Below are positions 9,371-38,318 of a stretch of DNA of 64,000 bases, piece by piece. Source of the DNA: Ceratothoa steindachneri (taxonomy: Eukaryota; Arthropoda; Malacostraca; Isopoda; Cymothoidae); contig OZ018326.1 of the NCBI GenBank assembly GCA_963969495.1, forward strand, positions 180,275,497 through 180,339,496, given 5' to 3'. Every line of letters begins with the position of its first letter. Position 1 is the first letter of the stretch. The notes under the pieces were generated by a model that saw nothing but the letters and a program-made list of their open reading frames with translations, was not told the DNA's origin and did not search any database. Position numbers and translations under genes: made by a program.

Positions 9371-12285
9371 AAAAGAGGTGAGAATGATAGTAGCGATGAA
9401 TGCTGTCCCGAATCAGGTAAGTTAAGCTAAATGGAGTGTGGGTAATGGTCAGATCGAGTTTGGATTTGAGATGACTTTGCAAAGGCTTCCAATCTGATGG
9501 AGGAAAGGCAAAAGCCCACTGTCCCCATCGCTTCAACTGCCAACCACTTGCCACTTGCTTGAACGGGTTCAACGTCCGAATGGAGCTAGTAGCTTCAGTT
9601 GTAGCAGGGGTACTGCACCTGCTACACCATCCACCCCCCTGCAGGGTCAGTTCTAGGTGCTGGAGCCCACTATGAAAAATGTGATGCCCCAAGACATGAG
9701 GCAAAAGTCCTACGTGATGAGGAGAGGGCAGGTCATGTTCAACAAATCAGACTAATAAGAACCATGTAATCCGTCGAGCTATGGCTTCCTAACTTTCCAG
9801 ATTTGAACCCTTGGACTACTTGTTAGTATCAATCTTCCCCTATGTAAGGGGGGGTTAATGTTTACTGGTAAATAAAGTACTTTAGGGTAGGTAACAGTCT
9901 GATTGATAGTTTTGGAAAAGACAAATGCCTTTTTAAAGATATTTTAGATGAGTTGAGTCCAAAAATCTCTCGTTAGTTGGTAGTTAGTGTAGAACGGGAT
10001 GAAAGATGAAATGAATATTTGAAAATAGTGTTAAACTTTGATAAAGGAATTTGAAAAGAGGGTGCATGATGCAGTGTGAAAGGGAGTTGATTGATTTGAC
10101 AGCATGTGCATGGGAACCCAAGTTTCCTGCAACGAAAATTATTTGACAGTATAAGGTTATACCACTACAAATAAATGAAGCTAAGCACTTACCTTATTCT
10201 CGCAAAGAGCCTACAATAACTTACGGTTAATTCACAAACACTTTACACATACTATCGAGGGAACATATCTCTTGATACCACGCTTCAAAATCTGCTTCCC
10301 CAACCCCAAGTAGGGGGCGAAAGGCGTAACACCGTTAAGAATTTCCCAGTGTCAACGAAAACGCGGGGTGGTTGTCCAATTAACTATCGTATTTCAATAA
10401 AATTCTCAACAACTATCCCAGATTATCACACGGAAAAGGTATACCCAGACATTTAAAAAATAGACAAACAAAGAGTAGTAGACAGACGAAATAAGACAAG
10501 AGGTAAGAGGAAAATCTACCGGTCAAAAATATTTTTCTAACATCTTGATCTGTTAGAGAACAACTAACAGCCCGACAATAACATATACACGTTAAAGACT
10601 GTAATCGAGGGATAGCATGGATGATAACCATCTGATTAGAATATGCAGGCGCTTTCAAGACGGCAATGAGGCTGAAGGCAGTTTTATCGAATAATCCTTT
10701 ACTATACATATGTAAAAACAGGTATGCAAATTCTCATGAAATACAGCTTATTTTTTTAATAGCAGTTTTCTTCATATTTTGTTCTCGAATATCTGGCGCA
10801 CATCTGAAGGAATGCGTGTGATCCCAGACCCAGCGACCACTGGAGGATCTTTCTCATTCTTTTTACAAACTGTCTGGTGGAATGGCTTCACTGGTTTTCA
10901 CTTAAAAAATAGGAATGAAATCCTTACCATGAACAAACACTCGTCACAATGAAGTGCCCAAGAGCCATTATGTCCGGAACTGAAATTCAGAACTTGACTA
11001 AGAGGTTTCACATCATCGAAATTGCTTCTCTTTAATCGCGCCGAGAAGGACTACCTTCGTAGCTAATGAGAAGAGGCAGGAGAGTTGCATTTTTTCTAGT
11101 TTCTAGATCAGGTAGTTCTATAGTATCTTCCATGCATTTTCACCTAGCCCAAATCTACCTGCTTTAAGATTTTCTTTTTTTTAAAGCAGATATCACTGTT
11201 GTTTTTAAAGAACTTCAAGTACTCATCATTAGAGACTACCACTCGAAACTCGGCAATTAGGTAACGGTTACAATCAAGGACCAATAGAACCTTCCAAACA
11301 AAATGTTCTAACGTGAAGCAAATTTATTGTCTGTCTGTGGCAAAGAAGAACCGGTGACAGGGGTAAAATAACAGGACGTTTCCTTGAGAGAGGCGTATTT
11401 GAGGTAAAAGAAGTCACGGTGTTTCCTTGAGAGAGACATGGATGACAGTTCATTGACAGAAATCAGCGTCCTCTTTACGGGTCTTTAACCACCAATGATT
11501 TTCAACCATTGGCGACAATAAATAATCAACATCCAAATCGATCTTAAATAAACTCCATTGATAAAAGTACGGCCAACATCAGGGCAAATTTTTTATTCAG
11601 GTTTTTTTTAAATCGCTTATTATACATTCTTAAATTATTTCAGTTTTTATTTTCCAATTTGCGTCATACCGGGGGAATATTTAGACTTTTATTTTTAACT
11701 TCGTCCTATGTACAGGGGGCTAGTAACCTTAGGAGTAGTTTTATTAGCTACGGGAATGCTCGTGAGAGAGACGGAAGCATTTTGTCCATTTGTTTCTGCT
11801 TTCATGAGAGAAATACTATACGAGCCAGTTTCATGAAAACATGGGAAAAAGAGGCAAAAACCAATTAAGGTGTGAAAATATAGTTGAGTGGAGATAGGGG
11901 AATGGGGTGGGTGAAAGATGCAGAAATGTGAAGTAGCTTATATTTGAAACTATCAATTCAATAAGTCTGGATAAAAAGAAAATTAACCAAGTTTGAGGGC
12001 ATTCCTGAACTCCGTGTCTCAAACGGGACAGAGGGTAACAGTAAGGATCATAATGAAATCTGCCCGAACGAGCCTAGGCATCGTAAGCTCGGACGCAACC
12101 TTCTCCCGGCTCGTTTTGCCGTCTTAATTGCTTTCCGTGGAGCCTCTCCCGGCCAGCCAGAGACAAGGGGGGATGGGGATTCGAAAGCGACTGTATACAG
12201 CGGCGTGAGTGCCAGACAGTGCCACACAATTAGGGGCACGCGAGGGGGGGAGCGAGGGAAAAAGGGAGGGGTCGGAGTTAATGCG
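9371..12285. other. Spacer upstream of troponin C
   Basis: Mostly AT-rich with many stops in all frames. The longest ORF (9282-9704, - strand) has no recognisable domain. A short inverted repeat (GTAGCAGG ... CCTGCTAC) lies at about 9600-9625. From 12050 to 12260 the DNA becomes GC-rich, next to the candidate promoter. I see no gene. Confidence 0.5.
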
Positions 12286-12290
12286 AGTGT

Positions 12291-12301
12291 ATATATAAAA
12301 G
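12291..12301 (+). promoter_or_regulatory. Candidate TATA box, troponin C promoter P1
   Basis: atatataaaag lies about 52-61 bp upstream of the ATG at 12352. Transcription would start near 12320-12330 (around 'ccattagttg'), leaving a 5' UTR of about 25-30 nt. The placement fits a TATA-driven muscle gene; no transcript evidence is available. Confidence 0.5.
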
Positions 12302-12351
12302 GAGACAACAAAATCTACCATTAGTTGGGCGCGTACTGCTAATCTGCAACC

Positions 12352-29358
<17,007 letters not shown>

Positions 29359-29410
29359 ATTGCCTCGTGCCTCGCTACCAACATCACTCATCCCATTCCT
29401 TTACGTCCTT

Positions 29411-29540
29411 TTTAAAAGTTCCTTTTAAAAAAATCCATTAAAAGTTCTTTTTAAAAGATCTTTTTTAATTGTTTTTTAAAAGTTCCTTTTAAAAGTTCTT
29501 TTCAAAAGAACCTTTTAAAAGTTCTTTTTAAAAGTTCCTT
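29411..29540 (+). repeat. Self-complementary TTTTAAAAGTTCC repeats in troponin C 3' UTR
   Basis: About eight copies of a 13-15 bp unit related to TTTTAAAAGTTCC, including inverted copies (caaaagaacctttt). Neighbouring copies can pair, so the RNA could fold into hairpins. It starts about 50 bp after the stop codon. Confidence 0.85.
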
Positions 29541-29926
29541 TCTCGGTCGCTTCAGTTCGGGGCTTTTTTAAAAATATGTTTCGTTCGTAAAGGAAATTTG
29601 CGCCATAGATTTAATTAGGGAAATGGAGGAACATATTTGAACAGGTAATATAACAAATATAATTTGTAACCTTTTTTTTGCCTATCGGTTAGTTATCGTT
29701 ATTACAAATATATTAAAAATTATATTTTAGATAATACACTATTAAAATATTAATCTTTCCATTTCAATCGAATGCTACAAGTTAATGGACACGTTAGTAC
29801 GTAAAGGAAGACAGGAAGTGCTAAAGGCAAAATTACTTAAAAAACAAAGCAAACAATTTCAACACTAAATCATGTCCCCTCGTGCGCGCACCCACACATA
29901 CACCGCAATCACACACACACACAACA

Positions 29927-29928
<2 letters not shown>

Positions 29929-30020
<92 letters not shown>
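29929..30020. repeat. (TA)n microsatellite
   Basis: About 46 TA units preceded by a short CA tract. ORFs on both strands are artefacts. Confidence 0.97.
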
Positions 30021-30022
<2 letters not shown>

Positions 30023-30270
30023 TTCATAAGCCTAATTTGATCAATGTATGGAATAAGAAAATCTTAACCCGCCGCGATGATCTATACATAGGTAGGCTTT
30101 TAAAAGAGAAGCGTACAAAAAAGGGAAGATAAAAACTGTGATTCATATAGTTATGAACGTTTTATAATTTTTATACTCGTTTTAACTTTAAGTTGCTCGT
30201 TTGCACAAATTTATCCAAAAAAATAGACATCATTTGAAGAGCGAAGATCAGCACCCTCAATTCGTGGGGG

Positions 30271-30486
30271 TTTATTAATACACTTCGTGAGTATTGAATA
30301 CTATTCTGGAGGTATTAATACACGTCGGGAGTATTGAATACTATTCTGGAGGTATTAATACACGTCGGGAGTATTTAATACACGCCGGTAGTATTTAATA
30401 CACTTTTAGAGTATTTAATACAGATCCTCAGTTCGTATTAATAATACACCGCGAGTATTTAATACAGTTCGGGAGTATTTAATACA
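30271..30486. repeat. 20-bp-period array of short palindromes
   Basis: Cores of the form GTATTAATAC, GTATTTAATAC or GTATTGAATAC recur at 30271, 30291, 30311, 30331, 30351, 30371, 30391 and 30411, exactly 20 bp apart, then at about 30435, 30455 and 30475. Spacers differ (cacttcgtga, ctattctgga, cacgtcggga, cacgccggta). Each core is a near-perfect palindrome. Confidence 0.95.
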
Positions 30487-30489
30487 CTG

Positions 30490-31430
30490 TCCACTTTGTT
30501 TGTGCTTCTTAAGTTGGAATTTTGTTGATTCGTCTACTTCGATGTGATTATCATAATAATTATGATCGTCAATATTATTTATGTTATGTTCTGGATTACC
30601 GGTAATATCAGTCGACATGTCTTTTAATAAAATTTTAAAACGATGCTAGTTTTCGATCTGATAAAATGGTCCATGAGTGAATTTAATTCTGGAGAAGGAA
30701 GTGGGTGTAAGCCAACGAGGAAATGTTCCCTCTGATCAGGGAAGGGATAAAGATTCAATCAGAAAGGAAGAATGAAAAAGTCCCACGGTATGAATTGGAA
30801 TATCTGGTTGCGAGTGGTTACACAACCATTTATTTACCTTGAGCAATGATGGTGTATGCTTACTTAATTTATATTTTCATTTTATGATTGAAATGAAAGC
30901 CTATATTTTTAGCTCAAATTGTTTACCAAACAGTATTGTATATGGTTTAATTTGTGGGCGAAAAATCTTCTCACTCTTCAAATGAGATATTATTTCTACA
31001 TGGTGTGTGGCACATTAAACCAACATTTTCAAGAAAAGTTGGGTATAAAAAAAAGTTTGGGAACCACCGTTTTAAAACATGGATGAATAAGTTCTTATCA
31101 AGAGTATTACCAATTATAAAAATACGACTTGAAGCCTCTTTCGTGTGGGCGAGGAGACGCCAAAACTACCTTAAAACCGACCAAACAAGGAACCACAGGG
31201 ACTGACAATCTTTAAAAAAGAAACAACCAATTAAGCCGAGCTAAGATGATTATTTTCGAATTTTGGTGAAAATAGTGCCAAACATGAGGCATAAAAAAGG
31301 GGAAAATAATGACAAGAACGACACGACAAACAATGCAAAACAACAACAACAACAAAGGATGAGGAGATTTCCACCTTCGAATTTAAAGCGAAAGAGCAAC
31401 GAGGCTGAATCAAGGAGGGAAAAAAAATAT
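30490..31430. other. Unannotated spacer
   Basis: AT-rich. Short ORFs (30954-31205 on the +, 31231-31413 on the -) have no domain. I see nothing further. Confidence 0.5.
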
Positions 31431-33515
31431 GGGAAAGGTACTAGTCACCGATCGGGGACCGACGCGGTGGATCGAATCTACCGTCGGCAAAAGATGCTAG
31501 AATGCAGATAAATCCTCATTCATAGTAATTCTTAGGCGAGAACAAAGGGGCGTTCAGCACCCACACGTGATGAACGCCAGAGTGGCTTTTAAGTCCATAG
31601 CTAAGGTAAAAGATCTTCGAAAATGGGTATCCTAGGTAAGGCCGTAGTCGAATACAAGACAGGAATCAGTGTGAGTGAAACACGTTCAGACGAGCCCAAT
31701 TTAGGAGCAGGACAAGTTCGGGGTAATGCCCGTGAAGGCGGCAAAAGTACTTTTAGTTTAGTCTTCGTCGAAGAAAATCGAAACCCGAGCGTTTCCGCAA
31801 ACGAGGGACGCGGCTCCAGAGCCAGTAGGAGCCGCGACAAGAGATCGAACAATCTACGTAGCGATAACATCCGCCAACAGCACCGAGGTGATAACGTTGA
31901 TAATCACAGAAGAAAGAGTGATGTTGATGACACTTCCTTGTGAGTCACCTTCGTCTTGCTCTAAGGGCCCGAAGAGGGTTCTCCCAAACAGTAGGTGGAA
32001 TCAACGCTCTCTTAAGGAATCAGAACAATGGAAGGTGTCCCTTTGCCCCCATGATACCGTATTGCCACGCAGTATCAGAGAACTTCAAATCGAAATCACC
32101 AGGGGATAATCGTGACTGCGAAAGAAAGCCTCATAAATAACAATCTCAAGCCGGACATGAGCATCCGACCGTGGAATGGAACATAATGAATTCGGACTTT
32201 GCAGAAAACAGGTGACCTCCGGTGCCCAGGAAATTAGTCTAACATTTACCGTTTTCTCCATCAACTTGCACACGTAGGAGGTTAGCGATATTTTGATGAA
32301 ACCAACAAGGATAGAGTGATCTCTCTGGTTCGCGAAAAGAAAGTAAGGAAGCAATTAGCTAGTGGAAATGAGCAAGGTGATGAAGGCGCCAAATAAGCAC
32401 AGAGACTGGGCGACCGGACTAGCCTTTTTACTTTTCCCCACTCACTTCATGACAGGATCTGGGCAGCACCGGAAGAGATTCAAAGGTCGTCTACGTCGAG
32501 CGTAACAAGAACGACTTACGGCAGCAGAAAGATGATACCGTTGATGCACAAGGCAAAGAGAGGGACAGTGAGGACACTTTCATATAGGAGACCCTCTTCC
32601 TGCCGTATTGAACCAAAGAGAGGCACCCATGAGTACGTGGGCTCCACGATCTCGGAGGAACTCAGACAAGAAAATTGCGAAGCATCCCCTCGCTCCAAAG
32701 TATAGGGGTATCATAAGCTTACTCCAGATCAAAGAACAGCGTGGAGAAGTATTTCCACGAAGGAAGACTTCGCAGAGCATCAGGTATAGAGTTGAACTGG
32801 CGAAAGCAGCAAAGTGCAGGAGACAAGTGATTGCTATCCAAAAAATCAGCTAGCCTAACGATAACCAAGTTAGATGAATTAGGGGATACTAGCAGGTGTA
32901 AAGTGGTCTATCACCGGCTTGCAAATAAAGACAACAAAGGGAAATGCTTCGCTAACCTAGGTTTCGAAGAAGCATGTCCTGACCAAGGCTAGAATCCGAG
33001 TACGAAGCTAGGGGAAAGGCAACAACTCACTAAGTGTAGGCAAGTCTTTGAAGGCTATCCCTCCTATGGAGGTCAAGTCCAGTAAGTGGCCTTCAACTTG
33101 CCCACGGTGTGATATAGAGGGTAGTAGAGCAGCACCTGGGCTAGAGAATGCTGAAAATGCGGTCGCGAACGACTCCCCAGAGGACGTGGTGTCAGATATT
33201 TCGTGCCCATCCTTCTGGATAAAAAGAGGGGAGGGGGCTTACGAAAACTTGCCTGAATTCCTTTTGACACGCTTCCACACCTTCACGTCAGGTGAAGCCG
33301 AAGGACCGACGATCGTGCTTAGAAACATAACGTAACCTAGCCCTCGCTCGAAGAAATTCACACCAGGAGAAATGGTTCGGGAGGCGCTTATAGGAATATC
33401 GCTTGTGTCTGAAAGGCAGTCTCACACTCAGCCGACCGCCAAGGAAGCAAAACGACCAAACCTAAGAGGAATGGTAGTCATCCCAGGGGGTAAAGGTGAC
33501 GGAGAAAAACTCAAG
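31430..33515 (-). mobile_element. LINE-alpha fragment A (ORF2, heavily decayed)
   Basis: The - strand shows RT pieces in several frames: ISLTSYVCKLMEK (32085-32354), GFRFSSTKTK with the following thumb region (31600-31870), and GSIRQEEGLLYESVLTVPL, matching the region after the GVPQGS motif (32516-32698). The block at 33060-33290 aligns by eye with the RT N-terminal block at 35985-36200 of the next copy. Many indels; no intact domain. Confidence 0.7.
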
Positions 33516-36475
33516 GGCCTCATGTAGGCACAGGCTACATGAGCATAAGTCGCGGTATTCCTTAAAAGCCTACTGTTAGGCTAGATTAAAAGGAAACGCG
33601 CAAGAGGCATACGAAATGACAAGGAAAAACAAAAACAGAAAAAAATAAACAAGCAAAAAAAGAAAGGACATGCGACCTACAACAAAGAGAGAGAAATAAA
33701 ATGGAGGAACATGCCTCCACCAAAAGGTCAGATAGGCTACAAGTCTGTGTACACAAACCCGTCCCGAGTAGAACGGACAAGCGGTAAAGATCCCGCTCGT
33801 CCAGATACCGGGATAGGAAACGTGCGCGAAAATCTCCCAGCCTAAGACATTCAAGAAGAATGTGCCGAAACTAGTGATGACAACGCAGTCGGCGGACTAA
33901 AGTGCAATTCGGAAACGATACAGAGCTACATGAAGCCGTGGCGGCATTGTGGGATAGGTTCATGGGAACAATCACGGCGTAATGGAACGCAACTTTAAGT
34001 TACCCTCGGCCGTCTACCCTCTGGTTTGTCAAGCAACCCCCGAATACCTACCTTGATTCCTGCCATGTAGTCGATGTGAGGGACAAACGCTGATCTGGTC
34101 AACCAGTGGTCGCGGACTCTTGACGCCCTCATCCCCAGCAATTCTCACATGTTCAGGAACCCAGCAGAAGATAATGTCGAGATCCGCCGGCTCGCGTGAA
34201 CCATGGCGTCACGGATAACGCGAACCAGAAGATGTGGAGGTTCCAATGCTCCGAGAACCCTAAGCGCGATTTGTGAGTAGCTATAGATCACTAACCGGTC
34301 TCCGAACCGACCACGACGCGTTAACTCCCACACCAAGCGGTAAATTGCAACCAGCTCGGCCACGATGACTTCAAACAGATGGGGTAAGCGTGAAAACAGA
34401 CCCCCTTGGAGCCATCCGTATGCACTGACAAGGGTCCAACGTGACACGGTGTGTGCAAAGGCAGAACGCAATACTTCCAGCGCTATAGAAGATTTGGTAG
34501 GAGAGGCGTGGCAACAAATAGTAAAACGTGGTACCCTCCAGGGTGGCGTTCTGAGCAAAACAAGAAGCGCCACTGGCCCTAGAGCTACACCAAGCTATTG
34601 AAAGTTTCCTAGCCTTAAACAAAAAGGGCTTAAGGTATAATTTGCGTCTCTGGCGGCATAGACACTGTCGAGATCAGCGGCGGATGCAGTGAGAGACGTT
34701 GGTGACTGAGGAATGCGCCGGGCTCGCACCTACAGGCGAATAGTGCATTGTGCACGGCGCGGCTCTGAATGGGGGACGTTCGGAAGTTAGTATTCGCCAG
34801 GCGGAAGCCGGAAGGGTGGGTCGAGTCAACCTTTCACAATACACGCCCGACTGCGGATGCATAAAACTGCATCCGTAGTCGAGCTTCGAACGAGCAAATG
34901 ATCGATAAAAAGTAAGGCAGTAGCCCTATCAGCGCTCCATGCACTGAACGTCAAGGAACGAAGAAAATCCATGGCGCGGGTACAAGAGACCCTAAAGCTG
35001 CGAATATGAGCCTCCCAAGTGAGGCGTCGGTCAAATACAAGATCAAGGAAACGGTCGAGTCCACCACTTCCGGGCGAACACCATTGAGAAACAAGTCTAT
35101 CAGGGTGCCGTGGATGGCGACAGAAGTGCACTACTTTAGTTTTGGCCAAGGAAAACCGAAGGCTGAGCGCTTCGGCATAGCGAGAGATGCGGTTGAATGC
35201 CTGTTGGAGTCAACGCTCCAGAGTTGGCATCTGGGCCGCGCTAAAAGAGATCGAAAGGTCTTCCACGTAGAGCGTAGCGAGAACATCTTCTAGCAGCACA
35301 GAGGTGATGCCGTTGATGTTCAGGGCAAAGAGTGTGACAGTGAGGATACTTTCCTGCGGGACCTTCTCTTCCTACTCCATTGAGCAGGAGAAGGCCGCCC
35401 CACCCGTACAGGGAATCGATGATCTCGCAAAAATTCGGATATAAGATTGGGACGCGTCCCCTCATCCCCATCCTGTGCAGAGTCTCCATGATACCGTATC
35501 GCCATGGGGTATCATAGGCCTTCTCTAGATCGAAAAACACCGTGGCGTAGTGATATCTACGAAGGAAGGCCTCGCCGACGGCATTTTCCAGTGCTAGCAG
35601 AGCATCCGACGTGGAGTGGAACTTGCGGAAGCCGCACTGTGCAGAAAACAAGTGTCCTCCGGTGTCCAGAGAAAAAAGGCTAATCTAACATTTACCAATT
35701 TCTCCATTAACTTGCACACGCAGGAGGTTAGAGAGATTGGGCGGATACCAGCCGGGGTAGAGTGATCTTTCACCAGTTTACAAAGAGCGAGTACATTAGC
35801 TATTCGCTAGGAGTCTGGGAGGATACCTTCTACCCAGATCCTGTTGAACAAATCTAATAGAAAGGCCATGCCTCGCTCCCCCACGTTTCGAAGCATGGCG
35901 TACGGGACATCGTCCGGACCAGGGGCGGTGTGCGCGCACGAAGCGAGAGCGGAACGCAACTCACTCACAGTAAACCTGTCGTTGAAGGATTATCTGCCTC
36001 TGGAGGTGAAGTTCAGTCGGCGGCCTTCCGCCACATCACGACGCGTATTGAATGCTGGCGGAGCAGCATCCCGGCTAGAGAATGCAGAGAAAGCGGACGC
36101 GAATGACTCCGCCATTATCGCGTGGTCCGATTTTGCAACCCCATTCTCCTGGAGAACGGGAGGGGAGCATGGCGAGAACTTGTCCACAATTCTTTTGAAT
36201 CGTTTCCAGTCCGGACCATGAGCGGTGTGTGCGCATGAAGCGAGAGTGAACCGCAATTCACTCAATGTAAACCTGTCGTTAAAGCGTTCTCCGCCTCTGG
36301 ATGTAGAGTCCAGTCGGCGGCCTTCAGCGAAATCACCTAGTGCATTGAATGCTAGCAGAGCAGTATCTCGGTTAGAGAATATGGAGAAAGCGATCGCGAA
36401 AGACTCCACGCCAAGAACGTGGAATCTCTGAGTGTGTGGGGGATGTCTCTGTTTCATTATCACTCATGCAACATT
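33515..36475 (-). mobile_element. LINE-alpha fragment B (ORF2 RT, RNase H, 3' tail)
   Basis: Going down the - strand: RT with AQCGFRKFHSTSDALLALEN and FFDLEKAYDTPWRYGIMETL (35651-35241), thumb region KTKVVHFCRHPRHPD and LVFDRRLTWEAHIRS (35149-34826), RNase H-like AELVAIYRLVWELTRRGRFG and YSYSQIALRVLGALEPPHLL (34573-34145), and C-terminal VHRLVAYL plus 3' UTR (33854-33515). The RNase H YSDSQ motif reads YSYSQ, so the catalytic Asp is lost. It joins gag remnants at 36476-37105, with part of ORF1 and the endonuclease deleted. Confidence 0.8.
35920..36440. repeat. 299-bp tandem duplication within LINE-alpha fragment B
   Basis: The block from 'tgtgcgcgcacgaagcgagag' (about 35930) recurs from about 36229 as 'tgtgcgcatgaagcgagagtg', with the following segments (aacctgtcgtt..., gtcggcggccttc, attgaatgct) matching at the same 299-bp offset. 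It duplicates part of the ORF2 region ahead of the RT. Confidence 0.8.
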
Positions 36476-37105
36476 GATTGCTCCCTGGTAGGCCAGCTCT
36501 TTCGTTATGTTTTCTAGGAAATAGTTAACAAGTTCCCTCGCGTAGACTAGTCTTTTCACGAAGTTCATAGTAGAGTGCCGATTCCCGAATTCTCGGGTGG
36601 AAAAGAGGAGGGACTGGGACCAAAGCGGTCCGCCGTCCATAGTTTTCAGGCGTGGTTCACGCTACCGCGAGGCACCTGCAAAACCAAAGGTGGGGGGACG
36701 AAATCCCAGAAAGAGTCACCAATCTGCGATTCTGGACAAGAGGGTAAATGGGAAGCTCCCTTATCCCGAGAGAAGGGAGAGGGCCAACCCGGCTCTCGGC
36801 TAAAAACACGTGAAGGAGCCCTGGGAAAATATAGGAGGTGATGGGGTATCCCCGCCACCAGATAGAGATGTGTTGTCGGTGGCAAGGCTCACCTAACACC
36901 AAGTTGGGACGAGGTTCTTTTTTTCTTAGCTTCTATCTTTTCCTCTAGGGAGGCAAAAAAACAAAAGCTTGCGACATTACTAAAAAAGAAAAAGGGCTGG
37001 TTGGCTATATCTCGTGTCCAGCCGCTTCGGTCTGGGATCTGCAAACCTTTGGGGAGATACAATTCTGGCCGCATTAAAAGGCGATGTCCGCGCTTGTGAG
37101 GCAAC
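36476..37105 (-). mobile_element. LINE-alpha gag remnant left of the hAT
   Basis: 36500-36575 on the - strand reads MNFVKRLVYARELVNYF, matching the gag core MNFVKGVVYARELVDYS of copy 1. The segment up to 37105 holds the low-complexity gag N-terminus (KEKKGLAGL- and PHKRGHRLLM-type sequence). The hAT at 37106 interrupts it, and it resumes at 41768. Confidence 0.65.
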
Positions 37106-37610
37106 TAGGGCTTGCAAACCGGTTAAGCCAGGTTTCATATTCGGTTGTTGAAATCGCAACCGAGTGTCGAAAACCGGTTTTCAATATTTTTAGTTGCCTT
37201 CAAATATCGTTTTCTATTGTGGCCCATTTTCTTTAGCTTGCTCATCTGCCCGGAACTTCAGCTATTTTCTGTTCTAAACAAGTTTTTAACAAATACTTGA
37301 AAAGGAAATGACTTTATGCGTTTGTCATAAACAATTGAAAAAAGCAATTTTTTTTATCTTTTAAAATTCATATCGGCATTTTGCACAAAAGATTTAAAAA
37401 GAAATGCCTACTATTTATGATAATCTGATAATACCTATAGGTATGTGGTATGATGAGATTTGGCAATTTGAAATGTCTTGCTCATTCGTTATTCAAAATT
37501 TCAGTGCGTGAAGCCGCATAGACTTATATGGTAGTGTCCATATTTTTAGCGCTTTTTGGGGTAATATCAATTCCCGTTACTACTTATTAATTATAGTCAC
37601 TACCCTTAAT

Positions 37611-38075
37611 ATGTCAAAAGTGAAATCAAATGTATGGAATTATTTTGCTAGAAAAGCAAAGATGAAGCAGTGTTTGAAATGTCAGAGAATAATGAAGTCA
37701 TCTGGAGGAACTACATCGAGTTTGATGTTGCATTTCAAGAAAATTCCCCCCCAACTCACATGAATCAAGATAATAGCGAACCTCCGGTAAAAATGGTAAG
37801 AACATTAGAAAACTTTATGGTTAAAAAGTCTATTGCAAAAGAGATTTCAAAATTAGCTGCTTTAGATGGATTATCTTTTCACTCAGTTGGCAAGAGTGAG
37901 TTTATACAATCTAGCCTTCAGCTTCGAAAAAAAATACGATAATACAACCACCAACTTCTGTGAATGGGGTTAGAAATATGGTTATGGATTATTATAAAAC
38001 TAAGAAAGAAGAACTCATTCTATATTTCAAAGAATTATCAGCTTTGGGTGCCCGGTATTCATTGACTCTAGACGA
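37611..38075 (+). pseudogene. hAT transposase, N-terminal half (BED finger)
   Basis: Starts MSKVKSNVWNYFARKAKMKQ. A BED-type zinc finger begins with Cys21 and Cys24 and has a first His at about residue 41; a frameshift at about 37745 comes before the last ligand. In the next frame it continues MVKKSIAKEISKLAALDGLS ... SVGKSEFIQSS, typical of the hAT DNA-binding-to-catalytic linker. It then shifts again to ELSALGARYSLTLDEY, where the LINE insertion begins. Frameshifts make it non-functional. Confidence 0.85.
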
Positions 38076-38230
38076 ATATTATTATTATTATTATTATTAA
38101 AGTTCCAAGCCACAACCCCAACTGGAAGAGCAAATAGCTATAAGCCCAAGGGCCCCAGCGGGGAAAGAAACCTGGTATGGAAAAAACGAAACAAAGATTA
38201 AGAAAAACATAATAAATAAATAGAAAATTA

Positions 38231-38250
38231 AAAAAAAAAAAAAAAAAAAA
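38231..38250. repeat. A-homopolymer
   Basis: About 20 A residues on the + strand inside the LINE 3' UTR. In the LINE sense it is a T run, so it is not a poly(A) tail. Confidence 0.9.
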
Positions 38251-38318
38251 ATTAAATGCTATAATGTTAAAAATATTATAATATTATATATGTGTGGATA
38301 ATGAATAAAATATTAAAG

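Noticed and set aside
9282..9704. 140-codon - strand ORF upstream of troponin C
   Set aside because: No recognisable domain; it crosses the probable LINE-beta leader.
12048..12321. Pro-rich ORFs on the - strand overlapping the troponin C promoter
   Set aside because: No domain, no splice or start context; they reflect local GC-rich composition.
38231..38250. A20 run as the poly(A) tail of a retrotransposon
   Set aside because: It is in the wrong orientation for the surrounding LINE and lies inside its 3' UTR, before the (TAA)n end.
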